DNA of 14,496 nt, taken from contig DQHS01000333.1 in NCBI GenBank assembly GCA_003524365.1, positions 814-15,309 of the forward strand. Reading direction: 5' to 3'. Positions 1-6,464 of the stretch are shown in pieces. Both the position numbers and the translations under genes were made by a program. Below the pieces are notes generated by a model. That model did not search any database. It saw only the letters and a list, made by a program, of their open reading frames with translations, and was not told the DNA's origin. Within the stretch, counting starts at the first letter, position 1. Each line of letters starts with the position of its first letter. The DNA is from Cellvibrio sp. GTDB lineage: Bacteria; Pseudomonadota; Gammaproteobacteria; Pseudomonadales; Cellvibrionaceae.

Positions 1-122
1 TCCGACCAGTACAGTGCAGGCCCCTTCGACGTTAGCCTTACAGCCAAGGCGACGACAGACACAGGCAGCAAGAGAATCGCGGCAGCGCTCAAGCCCAAAC
101 ACAAATCAAATAAACGCTTCAT
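1..122 (-). CDS. Initiating polyprenyl-phosphate sugar-1-phosphate transferase (PglC/WbaP type), N-terminal fragment cut by window edge
   Basis: Reading the minus strand from an ATG at 122 gives 40 codons with no stop, beginning MKRLFDL, followed by a hydrophobic membrane segment (about residues 8-28) and then RLTSKGPALYWS. This is the N-terminal signature of the bacterial sugar transferase family (PF02397): a short KR(L/F)FD start, one membrane helix or re-entrant hairpin, and an (S/T)xGPxxY motif. The family transfers a sugar-1-phosphate from a UDP-sugar to undecaprenyl phosphate at the inner face of the cytoplasmic membrane, the first committed step of repeat-unit assembly. The catalytic core lies outside the window. 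An in-frame stop (TGA, 134-132) fixes the upstream limit; a GTG at 131 is a possible but less likely start. The gene follows an SDR whose family makes UDP-4-keto sugar derivatives, so the loaded sugar is probably an N-acetylated 6-deoxyhexosamine (inference). Confidence 0.85.
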   Translation of the reverse strand, partial: MKRLFDLCLGLSAAAILLLPVSVVALAVRLTSKGPALYWS

Positions 123-195
123 TAGTAACACTCAATACGAACAGCGATAGCGGTGGGAGATTAAGGTGCTGCAAACAAAACAGCTAACAAGTGGA

Positions 196-201
196 ATTAT
201 A
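196..201 (-). promoter_or_regulatory. Possible -10 box (TATAAT) upstream of the sugar transferase
   Basis: In the 87-base gap between the SDR stop and the sugar transferase ATG, the minus strand carries a perfect TATAAT at 201-196, about 73 bases before the ATG. The best -35 match upstream (ATGACG, four of six consensus positions) sits 19 bases away, inside the end of the SDR gene, so spacing is poor. A secondary promoter for the sugar transferase is possible but not secure. No convincing terminator hairpin with a T-run is seen in this gap. Confidence 0.3.
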
Positions 202-209
202 ACAGCCGA

Positions 210-1178
210 CTAACCGTACTCGTCATGCTGCTGACTAAGGAAGTGCATAGCAGCCTGCATCAAAGCTGTATCGACACCGACCGATGGCCTCCAGCCGAGC
301 AACTTACACGTTTTAGTAATATCGACCTGTAACGAACCACACAACCGCTGAGCCAGCGCCTGCTTACCTAGCAACTTCGCACCCCATTCCAGTATCCAGC
401 ATGGTAGTGGCAACAAGCGAGGTGATTTCCCCAGTGCCTTGGCCATTCGGCTTAACAACTCGGTAGTCGAAAGATCCTCACCATCGCTGACCAGAAAGGT
501 TTGATTCGCAGCAGCGGGGTGATCAATACAGGTCACGAGCAGATCAACCAGATTATCCAAGGCCACCAGGCTACGCTGGTTATAAATAGCACCGAAAGGC
601 AAAGGCACGCCCTTATGTAGCCAGCGCATCATATTCAAGAAATTGGCCTTAACTCCTGGCCCATATACCAACACCGGGCGAATAATCACTACCTCCATAC
701 CGGTTTCGGCGGCTAGCGCAAGCAAGCCCTGCTCCGCACGCCATTTTGAGCAGGCGTATTCATCAATAGGCGCGGGCTTAGTATCGGAGTTAAAAGCTGA
801 ACCACTTGTGCTGTCACCTAATACTTTAATCGTACTTAAAAAAATGAACCGTTTGACACCAGCGTCAGCAGCCTGACGAGCAAGGGTTAAGGTAGCTACA
901 GTGTTGACCGCATCAAATTCATACTGCAGTTGCTTAGTAATAGCCCCTTGGACATGGGCGATTGCAGCAGTGTGTAACACCACATCAACATCAGTTAATA
1001 GCGCGCTCCAATCAGTAATGTTTTCAATATTACCTACGGCCACGTCTAATAAAGATAAAGGCTCAGCAACGGGTAAAATTCGATAAGCACAGCAAAGAGC
1101 GAGACTGGTACGAGAGATTAACGACTGCCGTAACGCACGCCCTACAAGCCCACTAGGCCCCGTCAGTAGCAGCTTCAC
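210..1178 (-). CDS. SDR-family NAD(P)-dependent sugar 4-ketoreductase/epimerase (WbpV/WreQ-like)
   Basis: A 322-residue extended SDR. The Rossmann glycine motif TGPSGLVG lies at residues 6-13, and the catalytic Ser/Thr (LSTIKV, about 114-119) and YACSK (Tyr141, Lys145) are intact. The segment GPGVKANFLNMM (173-184) is typical of the subgroup that includes Pseudomonas WbpV and Rhizobium WreQ, which reduce UDP-2-acetamido-4-keto-2,6-dideoxyglucose to UDP-N-acetylquinovosamine. The start is placed at the GTG at 1178, because the nucleotide-binding fold begins immediately (VKLLLTG) and AAGAG lies seven bases upstream. The longer reading from the GTG at 1235 adds 19 residues with no family resemblance and no ribosome site. 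It sits directly before the initiating sugar transferase, supporting supply of the first sugar of the repeat unit. The exact substrate is inferred; UDP-glucose/GlcNAc 4-epimerase activity is the main alternative. Confidence 0.8.
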   Translation of the reverse strand: MKLLLTGPSGLVGRALRQSLISRTSLALCCAYRILPVAEPLSLLDVAVGNIENITDWSALLTDVDVVLHTAAIAHVQGAITKQLQYEFDAVNTVATLTLARQAADAGVKRFIFLSTIKVLGDSTSGSAFNSDTKPAPIDEYACSKWRAEQGLLALAAETGMEVVIIRPVLVYGPGVKANFLNMMRWLHKGVPLPFGAIYNQRSLVALDNLVDLLVTCIDHPAAANQTFLVSDGEDLSTTELLSRMAKALGKSPRLLPLPCWILEWGAKLLGKQALAQRLCGSLQVDITKTCKLLGWRPSVGVDTALMQAAMHFLSQQHDEYG

Positions 1179-1265
1179 ACGACCACTCTTAGCATTACTG
1201 ACTTCAACATAATTAATTACCAAATCAAAGCCCACAAAAACAGGGTGTCTACACGAGCATTTTAT

Positions 1266-2261
1266 TTAACCAGCAATATCGAGAATTTCGCTCATCCAAC
1301 CTTCCAATCGATACTTCTGATATATCTCAGGAGAGACATCCACATAGCTTCCAGACAAAAAATAAGCGGGTATCTCAGGAAATCCACGGTCAATGACACA
1401 AATGTTTTCCGGAGAAAAAAAATCATAACCACTAACATCTGAGTTAGTTGTAATCAATTTCTTCTTAGAACCCAACGCCTCAAGAGTCCGCATGGTTAAT
1501 CCAGTTTGCAGGGGATGCTCAATATCAAGTATGGCCTTAGAACTGGAAAAAATCTCTTGGACAGCAGACTTCGAAAGCGATAAAAAATTAAAATCTGAAA
1601 TTTTAGCTTTACGAAACACAGGGTTAATAATTTTATATATCCAAAAAACCCATTTCGCCTGAAGAAATAAATACCAAAACGAATTTACTTTATTACCTAA
1701 TTCTTGCCGTACGGCAGAGACGACAGCATAGCGATCTGTATGCGCAGTGCCGACAAAACTTATATCGAACTTAGGATCAACTTGCTGAGCCACCTCAAAT
1801 CCAGGGGAAAAAAACAGAGGCCTGAAATTCAACCCATACTTTACAGAATCATTTTTATCGAATGAGAAACAATGATCAAAAAAATGTAAATTATCTACTG
1901 CCGATCGACGATTAGCGAAAGAATCCCACATATACAAGATGAATTTTGCAGCAGGAGAAGCCGCCCGCCAGCAAGCGAGAGTAGTTGCCGAAAGTGTTTG
2001 GCCACTGATCACAAATACCAAATCATATTCTTTATTACCCAGACTATTCAGCTCTGCGCTATAATAACGCTCAGCTGAACTTATAATCCAATCACGCCGC
2101 ACCTTAGTTATTGCTTTCATCAACGGCGTATCAAATGGACGATCTAAAACAAAATCAACCTCGGCGCCACGCCGAACTAACTCAACTTCGATTTCTTTCT
2201 CGTAGCCAAAAAAGCGCGGCGCCACATAAAGAACTTTTTTGCCCTGTAAAGAGTTACTCAC
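1266..2261 (-). CDS. Putative GT-B-fold glycosyltransferase (CgeB/GT1-like)
   Basis: A 331-residue soluble protein starting KKVLYVAPRFFGYE, a first beta-strand and loop typical of the GT-B N-terminal domain. Family-like segments follow: YMWDSF (110-115), DISFVGTAHTDRY (166-178, start of the second Rossmann domain), and GLTMRTLEALGSKKKLITTN (254-273), where the Glu261 region matches the donor-nucleotide loop of GT4/CgeB-like enzymes. It probably adds one sugar to the lipid-linked repeat unit on the cytoplasmic side; donor and acceptor cannot be read from sequence. The GTG start at 2261 overlaps the end of the upstream acetyltransferase by eight bases and has an excellent ribosome site (GAGGAG, spacer 6). 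The gene is conspicuously A+T-rich compared with its neighbours (17 G+C of 60 at 1621-1680), suggesting separate acquisition. It is followed by 87 bases (1179-1265) in which no clear site is seen. Confidence 0.7.
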   Translation of the reverse strand: MSNSLQGKKVLYVAPRFFGYEKEIEVELVRRGAEVDFVLDRPFDTPLMKAITKVRRDWIISSAERYYSAELNSLGNKEYDLVFVISGQTLSATTLACWRAASPAAKFILYMWDSFANRRSAVDNLHFFDHCFSFDKNDSVKYGLNFRPLFFSPGFEVAQQVDPKFDISFVGTAHTDRYAVVSAVRQELGNKVNSFWYLFLQAKWVFWIYKIINPVFRKAKISDFNFLSLSKSAVQEIFSSSKAILDIEHPLQTGLTMRTLEALGSKKKLITTNSDVSGYDFFSPENICVIDRGFPEIPAYFLSGSYVDVSPEIYQKYRLEGWMSEILDIAG

Positions 2262-2823
2262 ACTTTACTCCTCGTACGCTTACCACCCTGGCAGGCACAC
2301 CCGCGGCTACGGAATAATCAGCAACCGACTCAAGCAACACTGCATTAGCAGCAATACAGACGTTACTTCCAACGATTAAACCACCAAGCACCTTAGCTCC
2401 AGCACCGACCAGTACATTGTCACCAACAACAGGACGCCGTGTTGCATCATAAGTAAAATCAAGATCCTTAGCGCCTAATGTCACCCCTTGGTAAATGACC
2501 GCATTTTCCCCGATAGACACAGCCCCAATCACCGTGCCCTGCGTGTGCGGAAAGAAAACACCGGGACCAATTTTGCATATCGTGGCTATTTCAATGCCAA
2601 AAACTAGAAAATTAAGCATCGAAAAACTGCGAGCTATAAATCCAAGTCCTACAGATTGCGATTTATATGCCAAACGAAAAAGTAGGACCGGCAAAAAACG
2701 CGGCGAAAGCATATATAGCCATAAGCGCCAATTCCAAGCCAAAGGGCTACCACTCAACAATTCTCGCTGGCGTAACAAATCTAGGCGAAGCGTTTTGCAT
2801 AAACCAATTTCTGACAAATCCAT
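2254..2823 (-). CDS. CysE-like serine/sugar O-acetyltransferase, left-handed beta-helix
   Basis: About 189 residues. The N-terminal third is helical and hydrophobic (roughly 30-75, with LWLYMLSPRFLPVLLFRLAY), followed by hexapeptide repeats from about residue 77 (GIEIATICKIGPG, FPHTQGTVIG, SIGENAVIYQGVTLGAK, VVGDNVLVGAGAKVLGG, IVGSNVCIAANAVL) and the closing loop AAGVPARVV. His93 in PHTQG corresponds to the catalytic histidine of serine acetyltransferases. The length is short for housekeeping CysE, and the hydrophobic N-terminus resembles CysE homologues found in polysaccharide loci. An acetyl-CoA-dependent O-acetyltransferase acting on a sugar or lipid-linked intermediate is therefore the better guess. 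AAAGG lies seven bases before a GTG (2826) and ten before the ATG (2823); either could be used, and the ATG is chosen. The gap to the upstream epimerase is about 15 bases; the next gene overlaps by eight. Confidence 0.8.
   Translation of the reverse strand: MDLSEIGLCKTLRLDLLRQRELLSGSPLAWNWRLWLYMLSPRFLPVLLFRLAYKSQSVGLGFIARSFSMLNFLVFGIEIATICKIGPGVFFPHTQGTVIGAVSIGENAVIYQGVTLGAKDLDFTYDATRRPVVGDNVLVGAGAKVLGGLIVGSNVCIAANAVLLESVADYSVAAGVPARVVSVRGVKCE
2268..2273 (-). promoter_or_regulatory. Strong Shine-Dalgarno fixing a GTG start at 2261
   Basis: The minus strand reads GAGGAG, six bases (TAAAGT), then GTG at 2261. The site lies inside the last codons of the acetyltransferase gene, so translation of the downstream glycosyltransferase is probably coupled to it. 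No competing ATG lies nearby in the same frame. Confidence 0.75.
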
Positions 2824-2840
2824 CACAGCAAAACCTTTGC

Positions 2841-3980
2841 TTAATTCATTAAATTCCGAGCGCGAAGTTCATTATTAGCCTGTTCCAGACGATCCTCAGG
2901 GACTGGCTGCTCTTCAACCCAATGAGCAAAACGCTTTAAACCAGCAGCAAGAGTTACTTTTGGTTCGACATTTAGAAGATTTTTCAAACGAGAGATATCC
3001 GCATAGTTATGACGAATATCACCAACTCGGAACTGCCCGGTCACAACCAATTTCGGCTCAGAGCCAAAGGCTCGAGACAACTCACTAGCCACTTCTTTAA
3101 CTGAGGTAGCCACACCACTACCAACATTAATAATGGTATTCGGTGCTGTCGGTACAAGTAACCCCTGCAACAGGGCATCAGCAACATCGTCTACGTGCAC
3201 AAAATCGCGACTTTCTTCACCGTCTTCAAATAACGGAAGCTCGCCATTGCGGCGAATTTTGGTTGAAAAAATAGACAATATACCGGTATAGGGATTGTTA
3301 AGTGACTGACGCTCCCCGTAAACATTCTGCAACCGATAAATAACATATCCCAGCCCCATTGATTCACAGCCGATACGCACTAGATCTTCTTGCGCATATT
3401 TGGTTGCGGCATAGATAGACGCAGGTGAAACACCATCAGTTTCATGGGTCGAAACAACCTGCAGAGTACCCGAGCACTGTGGGCAAGTCGGCTCCCACTG
3501 CTCGCGCCCTAACACTTCAGCGCTTCGCGAACCAGGATACATACGAGCACCATTGCAGGATGGGCAGACGTATGCACCCTCACCGTAAACTGAGCGGCTA
3601 GAAGAAAGCAGTACCCGATTAACAGTTTTACTCTCAACCTTACCAAGCACATCGAACATCAATGCAGTCGCTTGCGAGTTAACTTCGTTGTAGCGCGCTA
3701 CCTCATACATCGACTGGCCAGTGCCCGTTTCTGCTGCCAGATGCACTATAGCATCCACGCCTTCCACGGCCCGCATCCAGTCCTCACGCAAGACAACATC
3801 CCCGCGGATAAACTCAACGCCTTCCTGCTCAAGCCACTGCAAATCTTTAGGAATCGCACCATGAACCTGCGACGAAAGCGAGTCCAGCACGCGAACCCGC
3901 ATACCCGCAGCCAATATTTTGGGGATCAAGTGCGAGCCAATGAAACCAGCGCCACCGGTAACCAATACCAACCCACCCAT
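2841..3980 (-). CDS. NAD-dependent sugar epimerase with zinc-ribbon insert (dTDP-L-rhamnose 4-epimerase-like)
   Basis: A 379-residue extended SDR with TGGAGFIG (8-15), LSSSRSVYGEG (125-135) and catalytic YAATK (Tyr190, Lys194). Two Cys pairs, CPSC (139-142) and CPQC (166-169), lie in an insert of about 45 residues between the catalytic Ser strand and the Tyr. This inserted Cys4 element is characteristic, to my knowledge, of SDRs annotated as dTDP-L-rhamnose 4-epimerases (Burkholderia WbiB type), which interconvert dTDP-L-rhamnose and dTDP-6-deoxy-L-talose. The repeat unit could therefore contain 6-deoxy-L-talose (inference); a GDP- or UDP-sugar substrate remains possible. The ATG at 3980 is chosen over an in-frame TTG at 3992 because GGGG sits six bases before the ATG and the fold begins right after it. 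It is preceded by an A+T-rich spacer with a tandem repeat and followed closely by the O-acetyltransferase. Confidence 0.85.
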   Translation of the reverse strand: MGGLVLVTGGAGFIGSHLIPKILAAGMRVRVLDSLSSQVHGAIPKDLQWLEQEGVEFIRGDVVLREDWMRAVEGVDAIVHLAAETGTGQSMYEVARYNEVNSQATALMFDVLGKVESKTVNRVLLSSSRSVYGEGAYVCPSCNGARMYPGSRSAEVLGREQWEPTCPQCSGTLQVVSTHETDGVSPASIYAATKYAQEDLVRIGCESMGLGYVIYRLQNVYGERQSLNNPYTGILSIFSTKIRRNGELPLFEDGEESRDFVHVDDVADALLQGLLVPTAPNTIINVGSGVATSVKEVASELSRAFGSEPKLVVTGQFRVGDIRHNYADISRLKNLLNVEPKVTLAAGLKRFAHWVEEQPVPEDRLEQANNELRARNLMN

Positions 3981-3986
3981 AACACA

Positions 3987-3990
3987 CCCC
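3987..3990 (-). promoter_or_regulatory. Shine-Dalgarno fixing the epimerase ATG at 3980
   Basis: The minus strand reads GGGG, then TGTGTT, then ATG at 3980. The in-frame TTG at 3992 overlaps this G-run and has only A+T-rich sequence before it, so the internal ATG is the better start. Confidence 0.6.
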
Positions 3991-4012
3991 AATAGCTTAA
4001 TTTAATAAAATC

Positions 4013-4034
4013 TTAATAATTAATTAATAATTAA
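4013..4034. repeat. Perfect tandem duplication of an 11-base A+T unit
   Basis: On the plus strand TTAATAATTAA occurs twice head to tail (4013-4023 and 4024-4034) without mismatch. The second copy covers the TAA stop of the glycosyltransferase (4033-4031), and the repeat fills most of the A+T-only spacer before the epimerase. The base after the second copy differs, so only two units exist. It could be a replication-slippage relic, an UP-like or binding element, or junction debris from assembly of the locus. No convincing -35/-10 pair can be assigned. Confidence 0.85.
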
Positions 4035-5254
4035 AAATTCTTCCCAAACATTTCCGCCTGATTCCGCAGCGATGAGACATGAGCAAGATAGCGCATCAAA
4101 TTAAAATATCTTTCCGGCCCCAAGAGAAACAGCGTCATGCGTAAAACTTTGAAGATAATTCGAATTTGCAAACCATACCCACTCATATCTCGAAAGATAT
4201 GGCGCTTTGATTTACTGTTACCCTTGATCAGGAGGCCATTTTTTTTCGCAAAGCGCATCACCGCGCCCTGTGGAGAAAACGGATTCCTTTCCGCCTCAAA
4301 TGCTGTAGCCTTCAAGGCGGCATAAAAACGACGCAACGCAGGCGTGATGTATGTCCCATCATCGAAATAATCAAAGCCGTAGGCATGCGCGGAAAATTCA
4401 TCTGACGCATTAGCCCGCAACTCCTTGGCATACTCATCCGCCAACTCCGTGAAGTCCGCGCGGCTACCCACAGGGAAACGGGTCTGCTTTTGCGCTATAG
4501 ACTCTGGCGAGCTGGTGCTGAACGAACTGAAATGCACAAACTTCAGGGCCGTGCGTCCATTGACCCGCCAGACATCATCGGTTTTCGCCAGACTACGTTC
4601 ATGCAAATTCCAGAACGCCACATTCAATCCTTCATCGTGGAGAATGCGCAAGTTCGGAAAAAAACCAGGCGCCAAACTTACCCATTTCTGATCGACAGCC
4701 AAACCTAATTGCGGCTCATAGAAGCCATACCCCAGGCAACGATCCGACCACCAGTCAAGAAACGCCAGCCCTTCATCACTGCGCGAAACTCCGACAAAGC
4801 CAAGATTGAAGACACCGAATTTCAATAACTCCAGATCATCGGGTTTACAACCATCCAAAACCGGCGTTTTATAGTGCGGCGTCACCACCACCGAGGCATC
4901 GGTCAACGCATCCAGCACCGAATGCAACGGCGAGTAAACCTTGATATCTGGATCGAGATAAAGAACTGCCGCATAGGAAGCCAACAGCAGCTTCAGTGCC
5001 GCTGGTTTCACATTGGTATTGAACTCGATGACATCGTAGGCGAATGCATGCTGCAAAAAATTCTCGACTGGCAAGTCTTCAGCCCAAATGACATTAATGC
5101 CTGATTGCGAAAAACTAAGATCGCACTTGCGGTCTACTAGCACCAAATAGAAATCATGCTCCGGGTGCTGCTCTCGATAGGTATCAAAGAGCACTAACGC
5201 CTTGCCAATATAATTGATCGAACAGATGGTAACAGCAGCGTATTTATCAGTCAC
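4031..5254 (-). CDS. GT-A-fold glycosyltransferase with DPD motif (GT8-like)
   Basis: A 407-residue soluble protein. The N-terminus YAAVTICSINYIGKALVLFDTYREQHP is typical of nucleotide-diphospho-sugar transferases that bind the nucleotide at the first strand. Metal-binding YLDPDIKVY holds the DxD at 101-103, then FNLGFVG (149-155) and an AVDQ segment (186-189) as in GT8-like enzymes, and KFVHFSSF (238-245) near the end of the catalytic domain. The C-terminal 130 or so residues are basic and partly hydrophobic and may associate with the membrane. It probably transfers one sugar to the lipid-linked repeat unit; the donor is unknown. A start at the GTG at 5254 is preferred over the GTG at 5266: an AAGTGG sequence lies eight bases before it and it yields MTDKYAAV, whereas nothing resembling a ribosome site precedes 5266. 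It lies 52 bases after wzy. Confidence 0.8.
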   Translation of the reverse strand: MTDKYAAVTICSINYIGKALVLFDTYREQHPEHDFYLVLVDRKCDLSFSQSGINVIWAEDLPVENFLQHAFAYDVIEFNTNVKPAALKLLLASYAAVLYLDPDIKVYSPLHSVLDALTDASVVVTPHYKTPVLDGCKPDDLELLKFGVFNLGFVGVSRSDEGLAFLDWWSDRCLGYGFYEPQLGLAVDQKWVSLAPGFFPNLRILHDEGLNVAFWNLHERSLAKTDDVWRVNGRTALKFVHFSSFSTSSPESIAQKQTRFPVGSRADFTELADEYAKELRANASDEFSAHAYGFDYFDDGTYITPALRRFYAALKATAFEAERNPFSPQGAVMRFAKKNGLLIKGNSKSKRHIFRDMSGYGLQIRIIFKVLRMTLFLLGPERYFNLMRYLAHVSSLRNQAEMFGKNF

Positions 5255-5287
5255 AACATTTACCACTTAACAATGAATTTTCGATTA

Positions 5288-5299
5288 TCCGCATGCGGA
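5288..5299. repeat. Perfect 12-base palindrome between wzy and the glycosyltransferase
   Basis: TCCGCATGCGGA reads the same on both strands and lies in the 52-base gap after the wzy stop. It has no loop and no following T-run in the direction of transcription, so it does not look like an intrinsic terminator. It could bind a dimeric protein or be coincidental. Confidence 0.6.
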
Positions 5300-5306
5300 A
5301 ATTATT

Positions 5307-6464
5307 TCAGGCTATGCGCAGCCTGACTGTCTGGAATAGATAATAAGTGATAGGTGGCATCCACAGGCTTACCCAGAAACCAGGAGATGAAAAATAAGCA
5401 TCTTCAAAAACGCTCATAAACAGCGCATAAATTGAAATAGCATATAGATAGCCCCAAACTGGCCTGTTGGCATGAGCGGACTTTAAGTAAAGGTACTGAT
5501 GCGCAGCTCCGATCAAGAAGCTCCCCAATGCCACCCCAAAGAAAGAGCCATCGTGAAATAGCGGAAACATGAACGTATAGGTATTGCATGGCACCGGAAC
5601 CTCCGCGAATGGATTCAACGAGGGTTTGGGCGGTATATTTATTCCAATATTCAAAAGAGACTCACGGACAACATTCGGAAGCAACGCGCCGCCGTCAATC
5701 TGCTGGTGCCCTGTTACTAGATAGTCATTGAAGCAAGAGACACTGCTCATCAAATAGACTTGGCTATTCCAGAGCACGCTTTCAAGCACAGACAGCCCCC
5801 CGCCGCCATCCCCTTTACCCAGCAGAATCGCAACCAGGAAAAAAAGACCAGCAAAAATAAACCCAGCAAACAGGACACCCTTCGGAGAAATCAGCTTGGC
5901 ACGATAAAGCAAGGCGGTGGCCGCCAAGAAATAGAGCAACAAATAAAGACGGCCCGTTGTAACCAGCGCTGATAACAGGCCAATCACTAACACTAGCGCG
6001 AGCTGCCCACGCGAAAGATATCTGGAAAATGCTACGAAAAAAATACTGAAACCGACCCCCAGATAGAACACACGAAACAGATTATACAAAGACCTGCTTC
6101 CATTGAAGTCCGCGATCACGATCTCCCGGACCCTTGGAAGATTCAGCATATCCGCCCCCAACTCCTGAAGTGCGCGGTATAATTCGAGCCCTGCCAGCCC
6201 ACTAGCTACTGCATATAACAGAACGAACCAGCAGAAAAATCTGCCTATATATTCATTTTTCGTGCTAAACGTGGCTTTTCCCGAACCCTGCCTAGCAACA
6301 CCGAGATAACTGGATATAATCGTGCCGAAATTAAAGAAAACCAAACAAAAGAAAATTACCGCCCATGTTGAAAGTTCAAACGGATAAAAAGCATCCGGAA
6401 AAATCACATGCAAAAATATTTGCGATAGCCAGAGCAGCGAGAATATTAGCCTAGGCGAAAACAT
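5307..6464 (-). CDS. wzy: O-antigen / oligosaccharide repeat-unit polymerase
   Basis: A 385-residue inner-membrane protein with about ten hydrophobic segments (for example 5-22, 31-53, 73-92, 133-150, 153-188, 195-215, 307-326, 337-352 and 363-380). A cytoplasmic TTGR motif lies at 169-172. A large periplasmic loop (about 216-305) ends in CNTYTFMFPLFHDGSFFG (293-310), the conserved tail of the oligosaccharide repeat unit polymerase family. Wzy joins undecaprenyl-pyrophosphate-linked repeat units at the periplasmic face. Its start overlaps the end of wzx by 14 bases, so the two are translated together. Wzy proteins diverge strongly, so the assignment rests on topology, the loop motif and the neighbouring flippase. 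No chain-length regulator (Wzz) gene is in the window. Confidence 0.9.
   Translation of the reverse strand: MFSPRLIFSLLWLSQIFLHVIFPDAFYPFELSTWAVIFFCLVFFNFGTIISSYLGVARQGSGKATFSTKNEYIGRFFCWFVLLYAVASGLAGLELYRALQELGADMLNLPRVREIVIADFNGSRSLYNLFRVFYLGVGFSIFFVAFSRYLSRGQLALVLVIGLLSALVTTGRLYLLLYFLAATALLYRAKLISPKGVLFAGFIFAGLFFLVAILLGKGDGGGGLSVLESVLWNSQVYLMSSVSCFNDYLVTGHQQIDGGALLPNVVRESLLNIGINIPPKPSLNPFAEVPVPCNTYTFMFPLFHDGSFFGVALGSFLIGAAHQYLYLKSAHANRPVWGYLYAISIYALFMSVFEDAYFSSPGFWVSLWMPPITYYLFQTVRLRIA

Noticed and set aside
123..209. Intrinsic terminator after the SDR gene
   Set aside because: Only a four-base stem (GCTG/CAGC) is found, without a following T-run, so it would not be stable.
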